Source: an uncultured bacterium
GTDB taxonomy: Bacteria; Actinomycetota; Coriobacteriia; Coriobacteriales; Coriobacteriaceae
DNA length: 64,000 nucleotides
Assembly: GCA_905215505.1 (NCBI GenBank)
Contig: CAJMPU010000010.1
Span: forward strand, 10,768 to 74,767
Direction: 5' to 3'
The notes below the pieces were generated by a model. That model was not told the DNA's origin and did not search any database. It saw only the letters and a program-made list of their open reading frames with translations. The stretch's first letter is position 1. Each line of letters begins with the position of its first letter. Position numbers and translations under genes: made by a program. Shown here one piece after another: positions 1-8,207 of this stretch.

Positions 1-393
1 GAGTTTAAAAACATATACGTCAACGACTTAACACCGCTGTCGAATTCAGCTCGAAAAATCGCAGGTCAGAAAATCTGTTACGGCGATATCGTCATCGTAA
101 ACCCAATAATAATGAAAGCTGTGATTATCGAACTTCAAGGTGAGGTTATTCATGGATCGGGCGCTGTGCTTGACCACGATGCCACCCGAATGACAGCATT
201 GCAAAGCATGGGATACGACGTATTTCTTGTAACCCATGACATGCTCAATGATCACGATCAGCTTGATGCCATCATTCACAGTGTGTGTGAGCGATTGGAG
301 TTGTGCTACAAACCAAAAACCGAGGCGATGAGATGCGCTGAGACCAGATTGCGGGCCAACGTTCTGTGCAATTGGCTTGGTATTGGTAAGTAA
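1..393 (+). CDS. Endonuclease-domain-like protein, 3' part only
   Basis: The reading frame is open from the first base, so the gene begins upstream of the window and only about 130 C-terminal residues are seen. The stretch IIELQGEVIHGSG, followed by an H-D-R pattern, then LQSMGYDVFLVTHDML, resembles the C-terminal part of DUF559/Vsr-like endonuclease domains (an acidic strand, then a strand predicting GY-V---T). That family link is from memory of the pattern and is tentative. There is no terminator immediately after the TAA; a dispersed repeat follows. It could also be a degraded gene. An internal ATG at 112 is possible but would start inside the fold. Confidence 0.5.
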   Translation, partial: EFKNIYVNDLTPLSNSARKIAGQKICYGDIVIVNPIIMKAVIIELQGEVIHGSGAVLDHDATRMTALQSMGYDVFLVTHDMLNDHDQLDAIIHSVCERLELCYKPKTEAMRCAETRLRANVLCNWLGIGK

Positions 394-443
394 TAATTTC
401 AATGTGAGCAATTTTAATACTTTATATGCTGTTAGTAATTAAG

Positions 444-600
444 TGCCATTTTAAAACCATGCCGGTTTACTACGTTGGATTGAGTGTGGCTGAGCACACC
501 GAATTCGCCGCTCGTAAAACCGCAGGTAGATCGCCTGCCCGTTATGCGAAAGTAAGCCTGAGGTCGGAAATCCGGGAATCAGCGTAGTAAACCGGTCTGT
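444..600. repeat. Dispersed intergenic repeat, copy R1
   Basis: This ~155 bp segment is homologous to 1306-1466. Both begin with TGCCATTTyAAAACCATGCC and are bounded by inverted ends carrying CCGGTTTACTACG / CGTAGTAAACCGG. The interior shares a block around AAAACCGCAGGTAG and more scattered matches. It lies between the partial endonuclease-like ORF and a tRNA-Ala gene. No convincing coding frame is open through it; the minus frame that is open in the other copy has a stop here. It is probably a non-autonomous (MITE-like) intergenic element. Confidence 0.7.
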
Positions 601-688
601 TTATTAAGCGACCAGATGGATCGGGCATCGTGGGTCCTTTCGGCCCCACACCCGTTCCACGCGCCGCAAAATTTTTCCAAAAATGTCC

Positions 689-717
689 TTGCATCGTGGT
701 CCGAGTTCCCGTATAGT
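689..717 (+). promoter_or_regulatory. Promoter of first tRNA-Ala gene
   Basis: A TTGCAT -35 box (689-694) and a TATAGT -10 box (712-717) are separated by 17 bases. The same arrangement precedes the second tRNA-Ala copy. It fits a housekeeping sigma factor. Confidence 0.75.
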
Positions 718-729
718 ACTTCTACGCAC

Positions 730-802
730 GGGGGCGTAGCTCAGCTGGGAGAGCGCTTGACTGGCAGTCAAGAGGTCAGGGGTTCGATCCCCCTCGTCTC
801 CA
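730..802 (+). tRNA. tRNA-Ala (anticodon GGC), copy 1
   Basis: A full cloverleaf can be drawn: a 7-bp acceptor stem with two G-U pairs, D arm GCTCAGCTGGGAGAGC, anticodon stem CTTGA/TCAAG with loop CTGGCAG (anticodon GGC), and T arm CAGGGGTTCGATCCCCCT (shifted by one base). The CCA end is not encoded. The sequence is identical to the second copy at 1706-1778, and promoter and terminator are duplicated with it. Confidence 0.93.
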
Positions 803-817
803 CCCGAGCATTGAACT

Positions 818-846
818 AGGCTCCAACGCAAGTTGGGGCCTATTTT
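818..846 (+). terminator. Terminator of first tRNA-Ala
   Basis: The hairpin AGGCTCCAAC-GCAA-GTTGGGGCCT is followed by ATTTT. It is repeated behind the second tRNA-Ala. Confidence 0.75.
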
Positions 847-971
847 CATATTAATCGATTTACACATCTGTTGGCTGGGCAGCATCTTGGCTACATATCC
901 ATTGTTAATCATGAATATGAATGTTAATAACTTTACGTCTGTGGATGGCAAAGCTAGTCCGCAGCACCAAT

Positions 972-1003
972 AACAAAGAGGCCAGGCGTAACGCCCGGCC
1001 TTA
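972..1003 (-). terminator. Terminator of tRNA-Met
   Basis: On the minus strand AAGGCCGGGCGTTACGCC with its complementary half is followed by CTCTTTGTTA. It lies directly downstream of the minus-strand tRNA gene. Confidence 0.7.
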
Positions 1004-1011
1004 AAACTCTC

Positions 1012-1087
1012 TGGTGGGCCCTCCGGGATTCGAACCCAGAACCCAGGGATTATGAGTCCCCTGCGCTAACCGTTGCGCCAAGAGCCC
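1012..1087 (-). tRNA. tRNA with CAT anticodon (Met, or Ile2)
   Basis: Read on the minus strand, acceptor GGGCTCT pairs with AGGGCCC. The anticodon arm GGGACTCATAATCCC gives anticodon CAT, the T arm has TTCGAAT, and a CCA end is encoded. A G1-C72 pair argues against the initiator. Elongator Met and the lysidine-modified Ile2 isoacceptor cannot be separated by eye; elongator Met is favoured. Confidence 0.88.
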
Positions 1088-1305
1088 TTATGAACAGTGA
1101 ATGCAATTCTAACAAAGGCAACTCAGACCTAATTTCTTCGCTTCACGACGTGAAATACTACCATGCACGAGCAAGTCGCACAACGCAAGATCAAGCCCGA
1201 TGCTAATCAACAGCAATTCTAGGCGCGTCGCAGAAAAGACACGATCTAAAAAATTTAAGGCCTTTAATTCAGGGCTCCAACACACTTTTGCGTGAAATCA
1301 ACCTG

Positions 1306-1466
1306 ATGCCATTTCAAAACCATGCCGGTTTACTACGACGAATCGGCGACCCCCGAGCACCGTGTGTTCTCCGTTTGCAAAACCGCAGGTAGGTAGCCCG
1401 CCGGTTGCACGAAAAGGCGTGTGTGGTTGGACATTCCTGATTTATCGTAGTAAACTGGCATGGTTC
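1306..1466. repeat. Dispersed intergenic repeat, copy R2
   Basis: Second copy of the repeat at 444-600. The outer inverted repeats are nearly perfect here: AAACCATGCCGGTTTACTACG at the left and CGTAGTAAACTGGCATGGTT at the right, 20 bp with one G-T type mismatch. The interior block AAAACCGCAGGTAG is shared. A GC-rich, otherwise featureless stretch (about 1467-1660) follows before the second tRNA-Ala. Confidence 0.72.
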
Positions 1467-1664
1467 TGAGGCGCTGGGGAGGGGCGCTTCGCAATCGGAC
1501 CCGATAATGGGACTGGCGGCGCACGGAAAACCCTGTTGAACGGGGCGCGTCGTGTTCCACGCGCCAAGTCGGCCGGCGTACGGGCTGTGCGGGGGCCAGG
1601 CGCCCCGCGGGCTGGCGCGGTCCCGTGCGCGCCGACACTCGCGAAAATTTTTCCAAAATTGTCC

Positions 1665-1693
1665 TTGCATCGTGGTCCGAGTTCCCGTATACT
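1665..1693 (+). promoter_or_regulatory. Promoter of second tRNA-Ala gene
   Basis: TTGCAT (1665-1670) and TATACT (1688-1693) with a 17-base spacer. About 40 bases of spacer and flank match the first copy's promoter. Confidence 0.75.
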
Positions 1694-1705
1694 ACTTCTT
1701 CGCAC

Positions 1706-1778
1706 GGGGGCGTAGCTCAGCTGGGAGAGCGCTTGACTGGCAGTCAAGAGGTCAGGGGTTCGATCCCCCTCGTCTCCA
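1706..1778 (+). tRNA. tRNA-Ala (anticodon GGC), copy 2
   Basis: Identical to the gene at 730-802, including the anticodon loop CTGGCAG. The 3' CCA is not encoded. Promoter, leader and terminator are duplicated as a unit. Confidence 0.93.
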
Positions 1779-1793
1779 CCCGAGCATTGAATG

Positions 1794-1823
1794 AGGCTCC
1801 AACGCAAGTTGGGGCCTTTTTTT
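1794..1823 (+). terminator. Terminator of second tRNA-Ala
   Basis: The hairpin AGGCTCCAAC-GCAA-GTTGGGGCCT is followed by a run of seven T residues, stronger than in the first copy. It separates the tRNA from the ABC-F gene. Confidence 0.8.
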
Positions 1824-1853
1824 ATATAGGCACACAAGGTCAAAGGCGGCACC

Positions 1854-3887
1854 ATGATCCTCCTGGTCGACAAGATCGAAAAAAGCTTCGGCGCTCGCGT
1901 CCTCTTTAGCGGCGCTTCCTTCCAGATAAATCCCGGCGAACGCTTTGCGCTCGTGGGCCCCAATGGCGCCGGCAAAACTACCATGCTCAAGATCATCATG
2001 GGCATCGACAGCCCAGACGCTGGCCAGGTCCAGTACGCAAAGGACTGCCAGGTAGGCTATCTAGAGCAGGAAACCAACCTGGAGCAAAAGGACACCACCA
2101 TCCTTGCCGAGGTCATGGCTGCCGCCAAGGAAATCCGCCGTATGGGTGAGCGCGCCAACGAGCTGCAGGCCCAGATCACCGAGCTCTCCGAGCAGGGCAA
2201 GGACGTCGACGCACTCCTCAACGAGTACGGCCAGGTCCAGGACCGCTTTGAGCACCTGGGCGGCTACGAGCTCGAGAGCAACGCCCGCAAAATCCTGTCC
2301 GGCCTGGGCTTTAAGGTCACCGACTTTGAGCGCCCGTGCTCCGAGTTCTCGGGCGGCTGGCAGATGCGCATCGCGCTCGCCAAGCTCTTCCTGCGCCATC
2401 CCGACCTGCTGCTTCTGGACGAGCCCACTAACCACCTGGACCTCGAAAGCGTCCAGTGGCTGCGCGGCTTTATAGCCAACTATGACGGCGCCGTCCTCAT
2501 CGTCAGCCACGACCGCGCCTTCATGGACGCTTGCGTCGACCACGTCGCCGCACTCGAAAATCGTCGCGTGACCACTTACACCGGCAACTACAGCAGCTAC
2601 CTCAAGCAGCGCGAGGACAACCTTGAGCAGATGCGCGCCAAGCGCGCCGCCCAGGAGCGCGACATCGCCCACATGCAGGTCTTCGTCGACAAGTTCCGCT
2701 ACAAGCCCACCAAGGCAGCCCAGGCCCAGGAGCGCATCCGCAAGATCGAGCAGATCAAAAAGGAGCTTGTCATCCTACCCGAGGGCCACAAGCACATCGA
2801 CTTTAAGTTCCCTGACCCACCGCGCTCCGGCGATATGGTCGTGGGCCTGGAGGGCGTCTCCAAGTCCTACGGCAACAAACACATCTACAGCGATATCGAC
2901 CTCAAGCTCTACCGCGGCGAGCACGTGGCGCTCGTCGGCCCCAACGGCGCCGGCAAGTCCACGCTCATGAAGATCATCGCCGGACTGGAGCCGCCCACCA
3001 CCGGCACCCGGGACCTGGGCACCAACGTAGGCGTAGCCTACTACGCCCAGCACGCACTCGAGGGCATGACCGAGTCCAATACCGTCCTGCAAGAGATTGA
3101 CACCGTCACGCCCAAGTGGACCGTGCCGCAGCAGCGCAGCCTGCTGGGCGCCTTCCTGTTTAGCGACAACGATTCCATCGAGAAGCAGGTTCGCGTCCTC
3201 TCCGGTGGCGAAAAGGCGCGTCTGGCCCTAGCAAAGATGCTCGTGGCCCCCGAGGCACTCCTGTGCCTGGACGAGCCCACCAACCACCTAGACATCGACT
3301 CGGTGGACATGCTCGAGAACGCCCTGCAAAACTTCCCCGGTACCATCGTGCTAATCAGCCACGACGAGCACTTGGTACGCGCCGTGGCCAACCGCGTCAT
3401 CGACATCCGCGATGGCAAGGTCACGGTCTACGACGGCGACTACGACTACTACCTCTACAAACGCGAGGACCTCGCGGCCCGCGCCGCCGCCGAAGCGGCA
3501 GGGGAGAGTGCGCCGGCAACGGCCAAGCCCACCAAAGCCAGCGCCGCCCAGGCCGACACCCCCGCCGCGGCGCCTAAGCCTGCCGAGGGCAAAAAGACCA
3601 AGGAGCAGAAGCGCGCCGAGGCCCAGGCCCGCGCCGCGCTCATTAAAAAGCTAAAGGGCGTGCGCAACCAGCTCAAGAAGATCGAGACGGAGCTCGACAA
3701 AAAGCGTGCCCGCTATGACGAGCTTATGGAATTGATGGCGAGCGAAGAGCTTTATGCCGATCAGGATAAGTTCAACGCCGCGCTGGGGGAATATAACGGC
3801 CTTAAGCAAGAACTGCCCAAGCTCGAGGACGAATGGCTGGAGCTTTCCACCCAGATTGAAGAGGAGACCGCGCGTGAACTCTCGTAA
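1854..3887 (+). CDS. ABC-F family ATPase
   Basis: Soluble twin-ATPase protein of the ABC-F group, whose members act on the ribosome (translation factors or antibiotic protection) and are not transporters. Two nucleotide-binding domains are seen: Walker A GPNGAGKTT near residue 35, signature FSGGW and LLLLDEPTNHLD in the first; GPNGAGKST, LSGGEKARLALA and LDEPTNHLD in the second. An interdomain linker rich in K, R and Q lies between them. After the second domain comes an Ala/Pro/Lys-rich linker (about 545-600) and a C-terminal coiled coil, as in Uup-like members. No transmembrane segments. The ATG follows AAAGGCGG. The downstream gene overlaps its end. Which ABC-F subfamily this is cannot be settled by eye. 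Confidence 0.93.
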   Translation: MILLVDKIEKSFGARVLFSGASFQINPGERFALVGPNGAGKTTMLKIIMGIDSPDAGQVQYAKDCQVGYLEQETNLEQKDTTILAEVMAAAKEIRRMGERANELQAQITELSEQGKDVDALLNEYGQVQDRFEHLGGYELESNARKILSGLGFKVTDFERPCSEFSGGWQMRIALAKLFLRHPDLLLLDEPTNHLDLESVQWLRGFIANYDGAVLIVSHDRAFMDACVDHVAALENRRVTTYTGNYSSYLKQREDNLEQMRAKRAAQERDIAHMQVFVDKFRYKPTKAAQAQERIRKIEQIKKELVILPEGHKHIDFKFPDPPRSGDMVVGLEGVSKSYGNKHIYSDIDLKLYRGEHVALVGPNGAGKSTLMKIIAGLEPPTTGTRDLGTNVGVAYYAQHALEGMTESNTVLQEIDTVTPKWTVPQQRSLLGAFLFSDNDSIEKQVRVLSGGEKARLALAKMLVAPEALLCLDEPTNHLDIDSVDMLENALQNFPGTIVLISHDEHLVRAVANRVIDIRDGKVTVYDGDYDYYLYKREDLAARAAAEAAGESAPATAKPTKASAAQADTPAAAPKPAEGKKTKEQKRAEAQARAALIKKLKGVRNQLKKIETELDKKRARYDELMELMASEELYADQDKFNAALGEYNGLKQELPKLEDEWLELSTQIEEETARELS

Positions 3888-4170
3888 GGCCGCTGCCGTG
3901 GCGATGAGCATCATCGTCATCGCGTGCCGCATCTGCGGCATCTTTATGAGCGCTATGACCGTGCTGCTGTGCTTTAGCGGCCTCACCGCCAAGCTGCAGA
4001 TTGTCGGCTTTGTCGTCGAGCTTTCGCGCGCACTGCCGAGTGCCATCGCCGGCTACGGCGTCATCACGTCGCCCTTTGGCGGCGTCTTCCGCCTGGATTA
4101 CGCCATCGTCGCTGTCATCCTGTTTGTGGCCGACTACCTGCTCACGCGCGCCTCGCGCCGCGTCCGCTAG
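3874..4170 (+). CDS. Small two-helix membrane protein, unknown function
   Basis: A 98-residue product if started at GTG 3874, which follows GAGGAG and overlaps the end of the ABC-F gene, implying translational coupling. After a short basic N-terminus (NSRK) it has a hydrophobic helix (about 10-45), a polar stretch and a second helix ending in ASRRVR. No family is recognised. It sits between the ABC-F ATPase and an M50 protease and is presumably co-transcribed with both. The start codon is uncertain; an ATG ten codons further in is possible. Confidence 0.65.
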   Translation: MNSRKAAAVAMSIIVIACRICGIFMSAMTVLLCFSGLTAKLQIVGFVVELSRALPSAIAGYGVITSPFGGVFRLDYAIVAVILFVADYLLTRASRRVR

Positions 4171-4179
4171 GGGAGCGCC

Positions 4180-4863
4180 ATGTCCAGCAGCTACCTCATG
4201 AACCTGCTTGCCAGCGCCGTCGCCGTCATCGTGGGCATCGTTATCCACGAGAGTGCGCACGCCGCCGCAGCCTGGGCGCTCGGCGACAAGACGGCCCGTT
4301 CGCGCGGCCGCGTGTCGCTCAACCCGCTTAACCATATCGACCCGTTTGGCACCATCATCCTGCCGCTGCTCATGCTCGCGGCCGGCGGTCCCGTGTTCGC
4401 CTTCGCCAAGCCCGTGCCGGTCTACCTCAACAACCTCAAGCACCCCAAGCGTGACGAGGTCCTGGTGAGTGCGGCCGGCCCCGCATCGAACATCGCACTC
4501 GCGTGCCTCGCGGCCGCCCTCATGCACGCAACGTACGGCAGCCTCTACACCAGCATGTCCTTTGCCCTGGCGTCGCAGATCATGAACTTCGGCGCCACGT
4601 TTATCGTGGTCAACCTGTCGCTCGCGTTCTTTAATCTTATCCCGATCCCGCCGCTCGACGGCTCGTCGATCATCGTGCCGTTCCTCAAAGGCAAGGCGCT
4701 CAACAACTATTATCGTCTGCAGCAATACGCTATGCCCATCCTCATCCTGGTGCTGTACCTGCTGCCCATGTGGACCGGCATCGACGTGATCGGCCGCTAT
4801 TTCGACGTTACCGTGTATCCGCTTGCTGAGCAGCTGCTCAACTTCGCAATCGCCGGCATCTAG
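4180..4863 (+). CDS. Site-2 protease family (M50) membrane metalloprotease
   Basis: Intramembrane zinc protease. The HExxH motif appears as HESAH at residues 23-27 within the first membrane helix, and the third ligand region is NLIPIPPLDGSS near residue 150. About five hydrophobic segments fill the 227 residues. No PDZ domain is present, matching the short YwhC/Rip3-like branch, not RseP. The substrate cannot be inferred from context. It starts ten bases after the preceding small membrane protein and precedes scpA by 84 bases, the gap holding the scpA ribosome-binding site. Confidence 0.9.
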   Translation: MSSSYLMNLLASAVAVIVGIVIHESAHAAAAWALGDKTARSRGRVSLNPLNHIDPFGTIILPLLMLAAGGPVFAFAKPVPVYLNNLKHPKRDEVLVSAAGPASNIALACLAAALMHATYGSLYTSMSFALASQIMNFGATFIVVNLSLAFFNLIPIPPLDGSSIIVPFLKGKALNNYYRLQQYAMPILILVLYLLPMWTGIDVIGRYFDVTVYPLAEQLLNFAIAGI

Positions 4864-4947
4864 GGTAAACTTACAGGTCGACCGTGCAAAACGGTCGTGA
4901 TATGCACCCAAACCGCGCCGCGAAGGCGCCGTCAAAGGAGGTCGAAG

Positions 4948-5760
4948 ATGTCGTATCGCGTGTCGACGCAGGTCTACAGCGGACCGTTCGACCTGCTGCT
5001 GCAGCTGGTAACCCGCCAAAAAGTAGATATCGGCGCCATCTCCATCAGCGAGGTGGCTGAGCAGTACCTTGCCGAGGCCGAGCGCATCGAGGCGCTGGAC
5101 CTGGACGTGGCGAGCGACTTTTTGCTGGTCGCGGCAACCCTTTTGGACATCAAGGCCGCCTCTCTGGTACCGCAGGAGGCCCCGCGCAAAGTCGATGACG
5201 ACGATGACGAGTTCGACGAAGACCTCGAGGAGCTCAGCACGCTCGACGGCGACGCCCTGCGCGAGGTCCTGATCCAGCGCCTGATCGCCTACAAGCAGTT
5301 TAAGGGCGCGGCTGCGGCCCTCGGTGCCCGCATGCAGGCCGAGAGCCGCATGCATCCGCGTGTGGCCGGCCCCGACCCCGAGTTCCTGGGGCTCATGCCC
5401 GACTACCTGGCTGGCATCACCCTGCGCGGCCTGGCCGTCATCTGTGCCGACCTGGACGGCAAGCGCCAGACCTTCCTGCTGGAGGCCGAGCACGTGGCAC
5501 CGCATCGCGTGCCGCTCGACCTGACCGTGGCCTCAGTCGACCGCTTTACCATGGCGCACCAGACCTGCACCTTCCGCGAGCTCTTGGACGGCGACGCCAC
5601 CACCGAGCAGCTTGTCGTTACCTTCCTGGCCATGCTGGAGCTCGCCAAGCGCGGCTCGCTCACGCTGAGCCAGGACGAGATCTTCGGAACCATTCAAATC
5701 AACCGCGTCGAGGGCGCCCAGGCCTACGTGCCCGGCGAGGGCCCCGAGCTCACCGAATAG
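4948..5760 (+). CDS. scpA: Segregation and condensation protein A
   Basis: Kleisin subunit of the SMC-ScpAB condensin complex, which organises and segregates the chromosome. The N-terminus has the family hallmark YSGPFDLLLQL, then ISEVAEQYL, the helix that contacts SMC. A very acidic linker (DDDDDEFDEDLEEL, about 75-88) and a winged-helix C-terminus follow. The start at ATG 4948 is set by AAAGGAGG upstream; a longer frame from 4897 adds a basic stretch that is not conserved. scpB follows after 11 bases, the usual pairing. Confidence 0.95.
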   Translation: MSYRVSTQVYSGPFDLLLQLVTRQKVDIGAISISEVAEQYLAEAERIEALDLDVASDFLLVAATLLDIKAASLVPQEAPRKVDDDDDEFDEDLEELSTLDGDALREVLIQRLIAYKQFKGAAAALGARMQAESRMHPRVAGPDPEFLGLMPDYLAGITLRGLAVICADLDGKRQTFLLEAEHVAPHRVPLDLTVASVDRFTMAHQTCTFRELLDGDATTEQLVVTFLAMLELAKRGSLTLSQDEIFGTIQINRVEGAQAYVPGEGPELTE

Positions 5761-5771
5761 GAGCGGCAACC

Positions 5772-6500
5772 ATGTCAACCCTTTCCACGCTGGAGGCAAA
5801 CAGCCTCAAGGGCGCCCTCGAGGCGCTGCTGCTGGTGTCGAGCGACCCCGTAAGCGCGCCCGCGCTGGCAGGTGCGCTGGATATCGCCCCCGGCGAGTGC
5901 GCATCGCTTTTGGCCGAGCTCAAGGTTGAGTACGAGGAGGCCAACCGCGGCTTTCAGCTGCGCGAGGTCGCCGGCGGCTGGCGCCTGTTTACGCACCCCG
6001 CCTACCACGACGCAGTCGAGGCCTATGTGTTGAGCTGGGACACGCAAAAGCTGTCGCAAGCGGCGCTCGAAACCCTGGCCGTCATCGCATACCACCAGCC
6101 CGTGACGCGCGAGGTGGTCAAGGGCATCCGCGGCGTCAACTCCGACGGCGTCATCGCGTCGCTCGTCGACAAGGGTCTGGTGCGCGAGCTCGGCCGCGAC
6201 CCCCAGCGCGGTCAAGCCATCATCTACGGCACGACCAACGCCTTCTTGGAAAAGTTCGGTCTGCGTTCCACCCGCGACCTGCCCGACCTGGAGCAGTTTG
6301 CCCCCGACGAGCAGTCGCGTCAGTTTATCCGCGAGCGCCTGAGCGGCCGCAGCATTCAGTCCACGCTCGAGGAGCAGGCCGATGACCTGGACGAAGAGCG
6401 CGAACTGCTCGATACCGATGTTGAAGATGTTGAGGCAGTCGAGGACTTGGAAACCGTGGTCGTCGACGAGACCTCGGAGGATTTGCATGACGAGGACTAA
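5772..6500 (+). CDS. scpB: Segregation and condensation protein B
   Basis: ScpB dimerises and binds the kleisin ScpA in the SMC condensin. Two winged-helix units are visible: the N-terminal part with LKGALEALLLVSSDPVS, then the strongly conserved TLAVIAYHQPVTR and IRGVNSDGV. The C-terminus is a highly acidic tail (about 200-242) that is longer than usual and probably disordered. It lies 11 bases after scpA and just before the pseudouridine synthase gene, a classical gene order. Confidence 0.95.
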   Translation: MSTLSTLEANSLKGALEALLLVSSDPVSAPALAGALDIAPGECASLLAELKVEYEEANRGFQLREVAGGWRLFTHPAYHDAVEAYVLSWDTQKLSQAALETLAVIAYHQPVTREVVKGIRGVNSDGVIASLVDKGLVRELGRDPQRGQAIIYGTTNAFLEKFGLRSTRDLPDLEQFAPDEQSRQFIRERLSGRSIQSTLEEQADDLDEERELLDTDVEDVEAVEDLETVVVDETSEDLHDED

Positions 6501-6522
6501 CGAAGTAGGGGAGACGCGCGCC

Positions 6523-7452
6523 ATGGGCAACGCAATACCCGCCACCGACGCCCAACCCGTCTATCCGCACACCATGCGCCTGCAGCGCTTTTTGGCGCGC
6601 GCGGGCGTGGCGAGCCGCCGTGGCTCGGAGGACCTAATGACCGCCGGCCGCGTGACCGTCAACGGCGAGGTCGCAACTGAGCTGGGCACCAAGGTTGACG
6701 TTGACCGCGACCATATCGAGCTTGACGGCATGCCCGTCAAGCTCAACCAGGGCGCCGTGTACCTGATGCTCTACAAGCCGACCGGCTATCTCACCACCAT
6801 GAGCGATCCGCAAGAGCGCCCTTGCGTGGCAGACCTGGTCCCGCGCGACCGCTATCCGGGGCTCTTCCCGGTGGGTCGCCTGGACCGCGACACCACAGGC
6901 CTTTTGCTCTTTACCACCGACGGCGACCTGTCGCAGGACCTGCTGCACCCCAGCAAGCATGTCTATAAGACCTACCAAGCACTCGTGGACGGGCAGCTGA
7001 CCGACCGCGATCTAGACCCGCTCCGCCGTGGCATCGAGCTCGACGACGGCCTGTGCCAGCCGGCGATCTGCCGCGTCATAAACGCGCGCGAGGCCGAGGC
7101 CGTAGCTCCCCAGGGCGTCAAACCCGGCACCACCGCCGTGGAGGTCATAATCCGCGAGGGTCGTAAAAACCAGGTCAAGCGCATGCTGGGCAAGATTCAC
7201 CATCCTGTGATCCGCCTGCACCGCTGCAACTTTGCCGGCCTTGAGCTCGAGGGCGTGGCCAAGGGCTCATGGCGCGAGCTCACCGACCGCGAGGTGCAGA
7301 TCCTTAAAAGCGGCGGCATCCCGCCCAAGCAGGCGAGCGCCAAGCGCAACGGCGGCAAGCCCCAAGATACGCCCGCCAGCCGCACGCGTCACCACGGCAG
7401 CCACAGCTCCGCACCCAAGCGCAACACCTACCGCGAGCGCTACACAGGCTAG
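6523..7452 (+). CDS. RsuA/RluB-family rRNA pseudouridine synthase
   Basis: Isomerises a uridine in rRNA to pseudouridine. An N-terminal S4 RNA-binding domain (LQRFLARAGVASRR) is followed by the catalytic domain with GRLDRDTTGLLLFTTDGD, which carries the catalytic Asp, and by GRKNQVKRML. The C-terminal 50 residues are a basic, low-complexity tail. ATG 6523 is chosen because GGGGAG lies upstream and the S4 domain begins shortly after it; a longer frame would run back through scpB. Position after scpAB suggests an RluB-type (23S) enzyme. Confidence 0.92.
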   Translation: MGNAIPATDAQPVYPHTMRLQRFLARAGVASRRGSEDLMTAGRVTVNGEVATELGTKVDVDRDHIELDGMPVKLNQGAVYLMLYKPTGYLTTMSDPQERPCVADLVPRDRYPGLFPVGRLDRDTTGLLLFTTDGDLSQDLLHPSKHVYKTYQALVDGQLTDRDLDPLRRGIELDDGLCQPAICRVINAREAEAVAPQGVKPGTTAVEVIIREGRKNQVKRMLGKIHHPVIRLHRCNFAGLELEGVAKGSWRELTDREVQILKSGGIPPKQASAKRNGGKPQDTPASRTRHHGSHSSAPKRNTYRERYTG

Positions 7453-7517
7453 GCAACCCGCCGCGCCCCAGCGCCCCGAACCATACCAGCACGTCAACCA
7501 TCGAAAGGAAGCATTGC

Positions 7518-8204
7518 ATGATCGTCGCCATCGACGGCCCCGCCGGTTCCGGCAAATCCACCATCGCCAAGGAGATCGCCCGCCAGCTGGGCTTTAACAA
7601 GCTCGACACGGGCGCCATGTATCGCGCCGTCACGTTCGCCGCGCTCGACCGCGGCATCGACCTGGACGACGAGGCGGCCATCGACGCCCTCGCCGAGCAG
7701 ATCGAGATTCGCTTTACCAACGGCACCGGCGAGGACACGCGCCTGACCATTGACGGCCAGGACGCTTCGGCCGCCATCCGTACCCCGCAGGTCGACGCCA
7801 ACGTATCCAAGGTCTCGGCCTACCCGGGCGTGCGCGCCGCCATGCTCATTCACCAGCGCCGCGCCGCCGAGGACCGCGATATCGTGGCCGAGGGTCGCGA
7901 CATCGGTACCGTCGTATTCCCCAACGCGCAAGTAAAGGTCTTCCTGACCGCTGACCCGCGCGAGCGCGCCCGCCGCCGCGTGCTGCAGCGTCACCAAAAC
8001 GACGCCCAGCCGCTTACTGCCGAGCAGCTCGAGGCCGAGGTCGACGAGACTCTCGACGCCCTTAAGCAGCGCGACAAGTTTGACAGCAGCCGCGAGGTCG
8101 CGCCGCTCGTGCCCGCCGAGGACGCCGTGCACGTTGACTCCACCGCCCATACCATCGACGAGGTCGTCCGCATTATCGAGGGCCTCATCAACCAAAGGAG
8201 GTAG
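7518..8204 (+). CDS. cmk: Cytidylate kinase
   Basis: Phosphorylates CMP and dCMP with ATP. The P-loop GPAGSGKSTIAKEIA begins near residue 6, followed by LDTGAMYRAVT (nucleoside-binding), then EGRDIGTVVFP and DPRERARRR of the lid region. The length of 228 is standard. GAAAGGAAG precedes the ATG. It is followed after three bases by an acyltransferase gene, and the run cmk-acyltransferase-ispH-DUF512-der is tightly packed. Confidence 0.96.
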   Translation: MIVAIDGPAGSGKSTIAKEIARQLGFNKLDTGAMYRAVTFAALDRGIDLDDEAAIDALAEQIEIRFTNGTGEDTRLTIDGQDASAAIRTPQVDANVSKVSAYPGVRAAMLIHQRRAAEDRDIVAEGRDIGTVVFPNAQVKVFLTADPRERARRRVLQRHQNDAQPLTAEQLEAEVDETLDALKQRDKFDSSREVAPLVPAEDAVHVDSTAHTIDEVVRIIEGLINQRR

Positions 8205-8207
8205 CCC

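Noticed and set aside
1442..2005. 187-codon minus frame covering the second tRNA-Ala, with similar frame at 604-951
   Set aside because: Both share GGDEGDRTPDLLTASQALSQ, which is just the translated antisense of the duplicated tRNA-Ala gene, a well-known annotation artefact.
3802..5505. 567-codon open frame on the minus strand opposite the M50 protease and scpA
   Set aside because: High-GC shadow frame; composition is His/Asp/Gln-heavy nonsense and it runs antisense to three well-supported genes.
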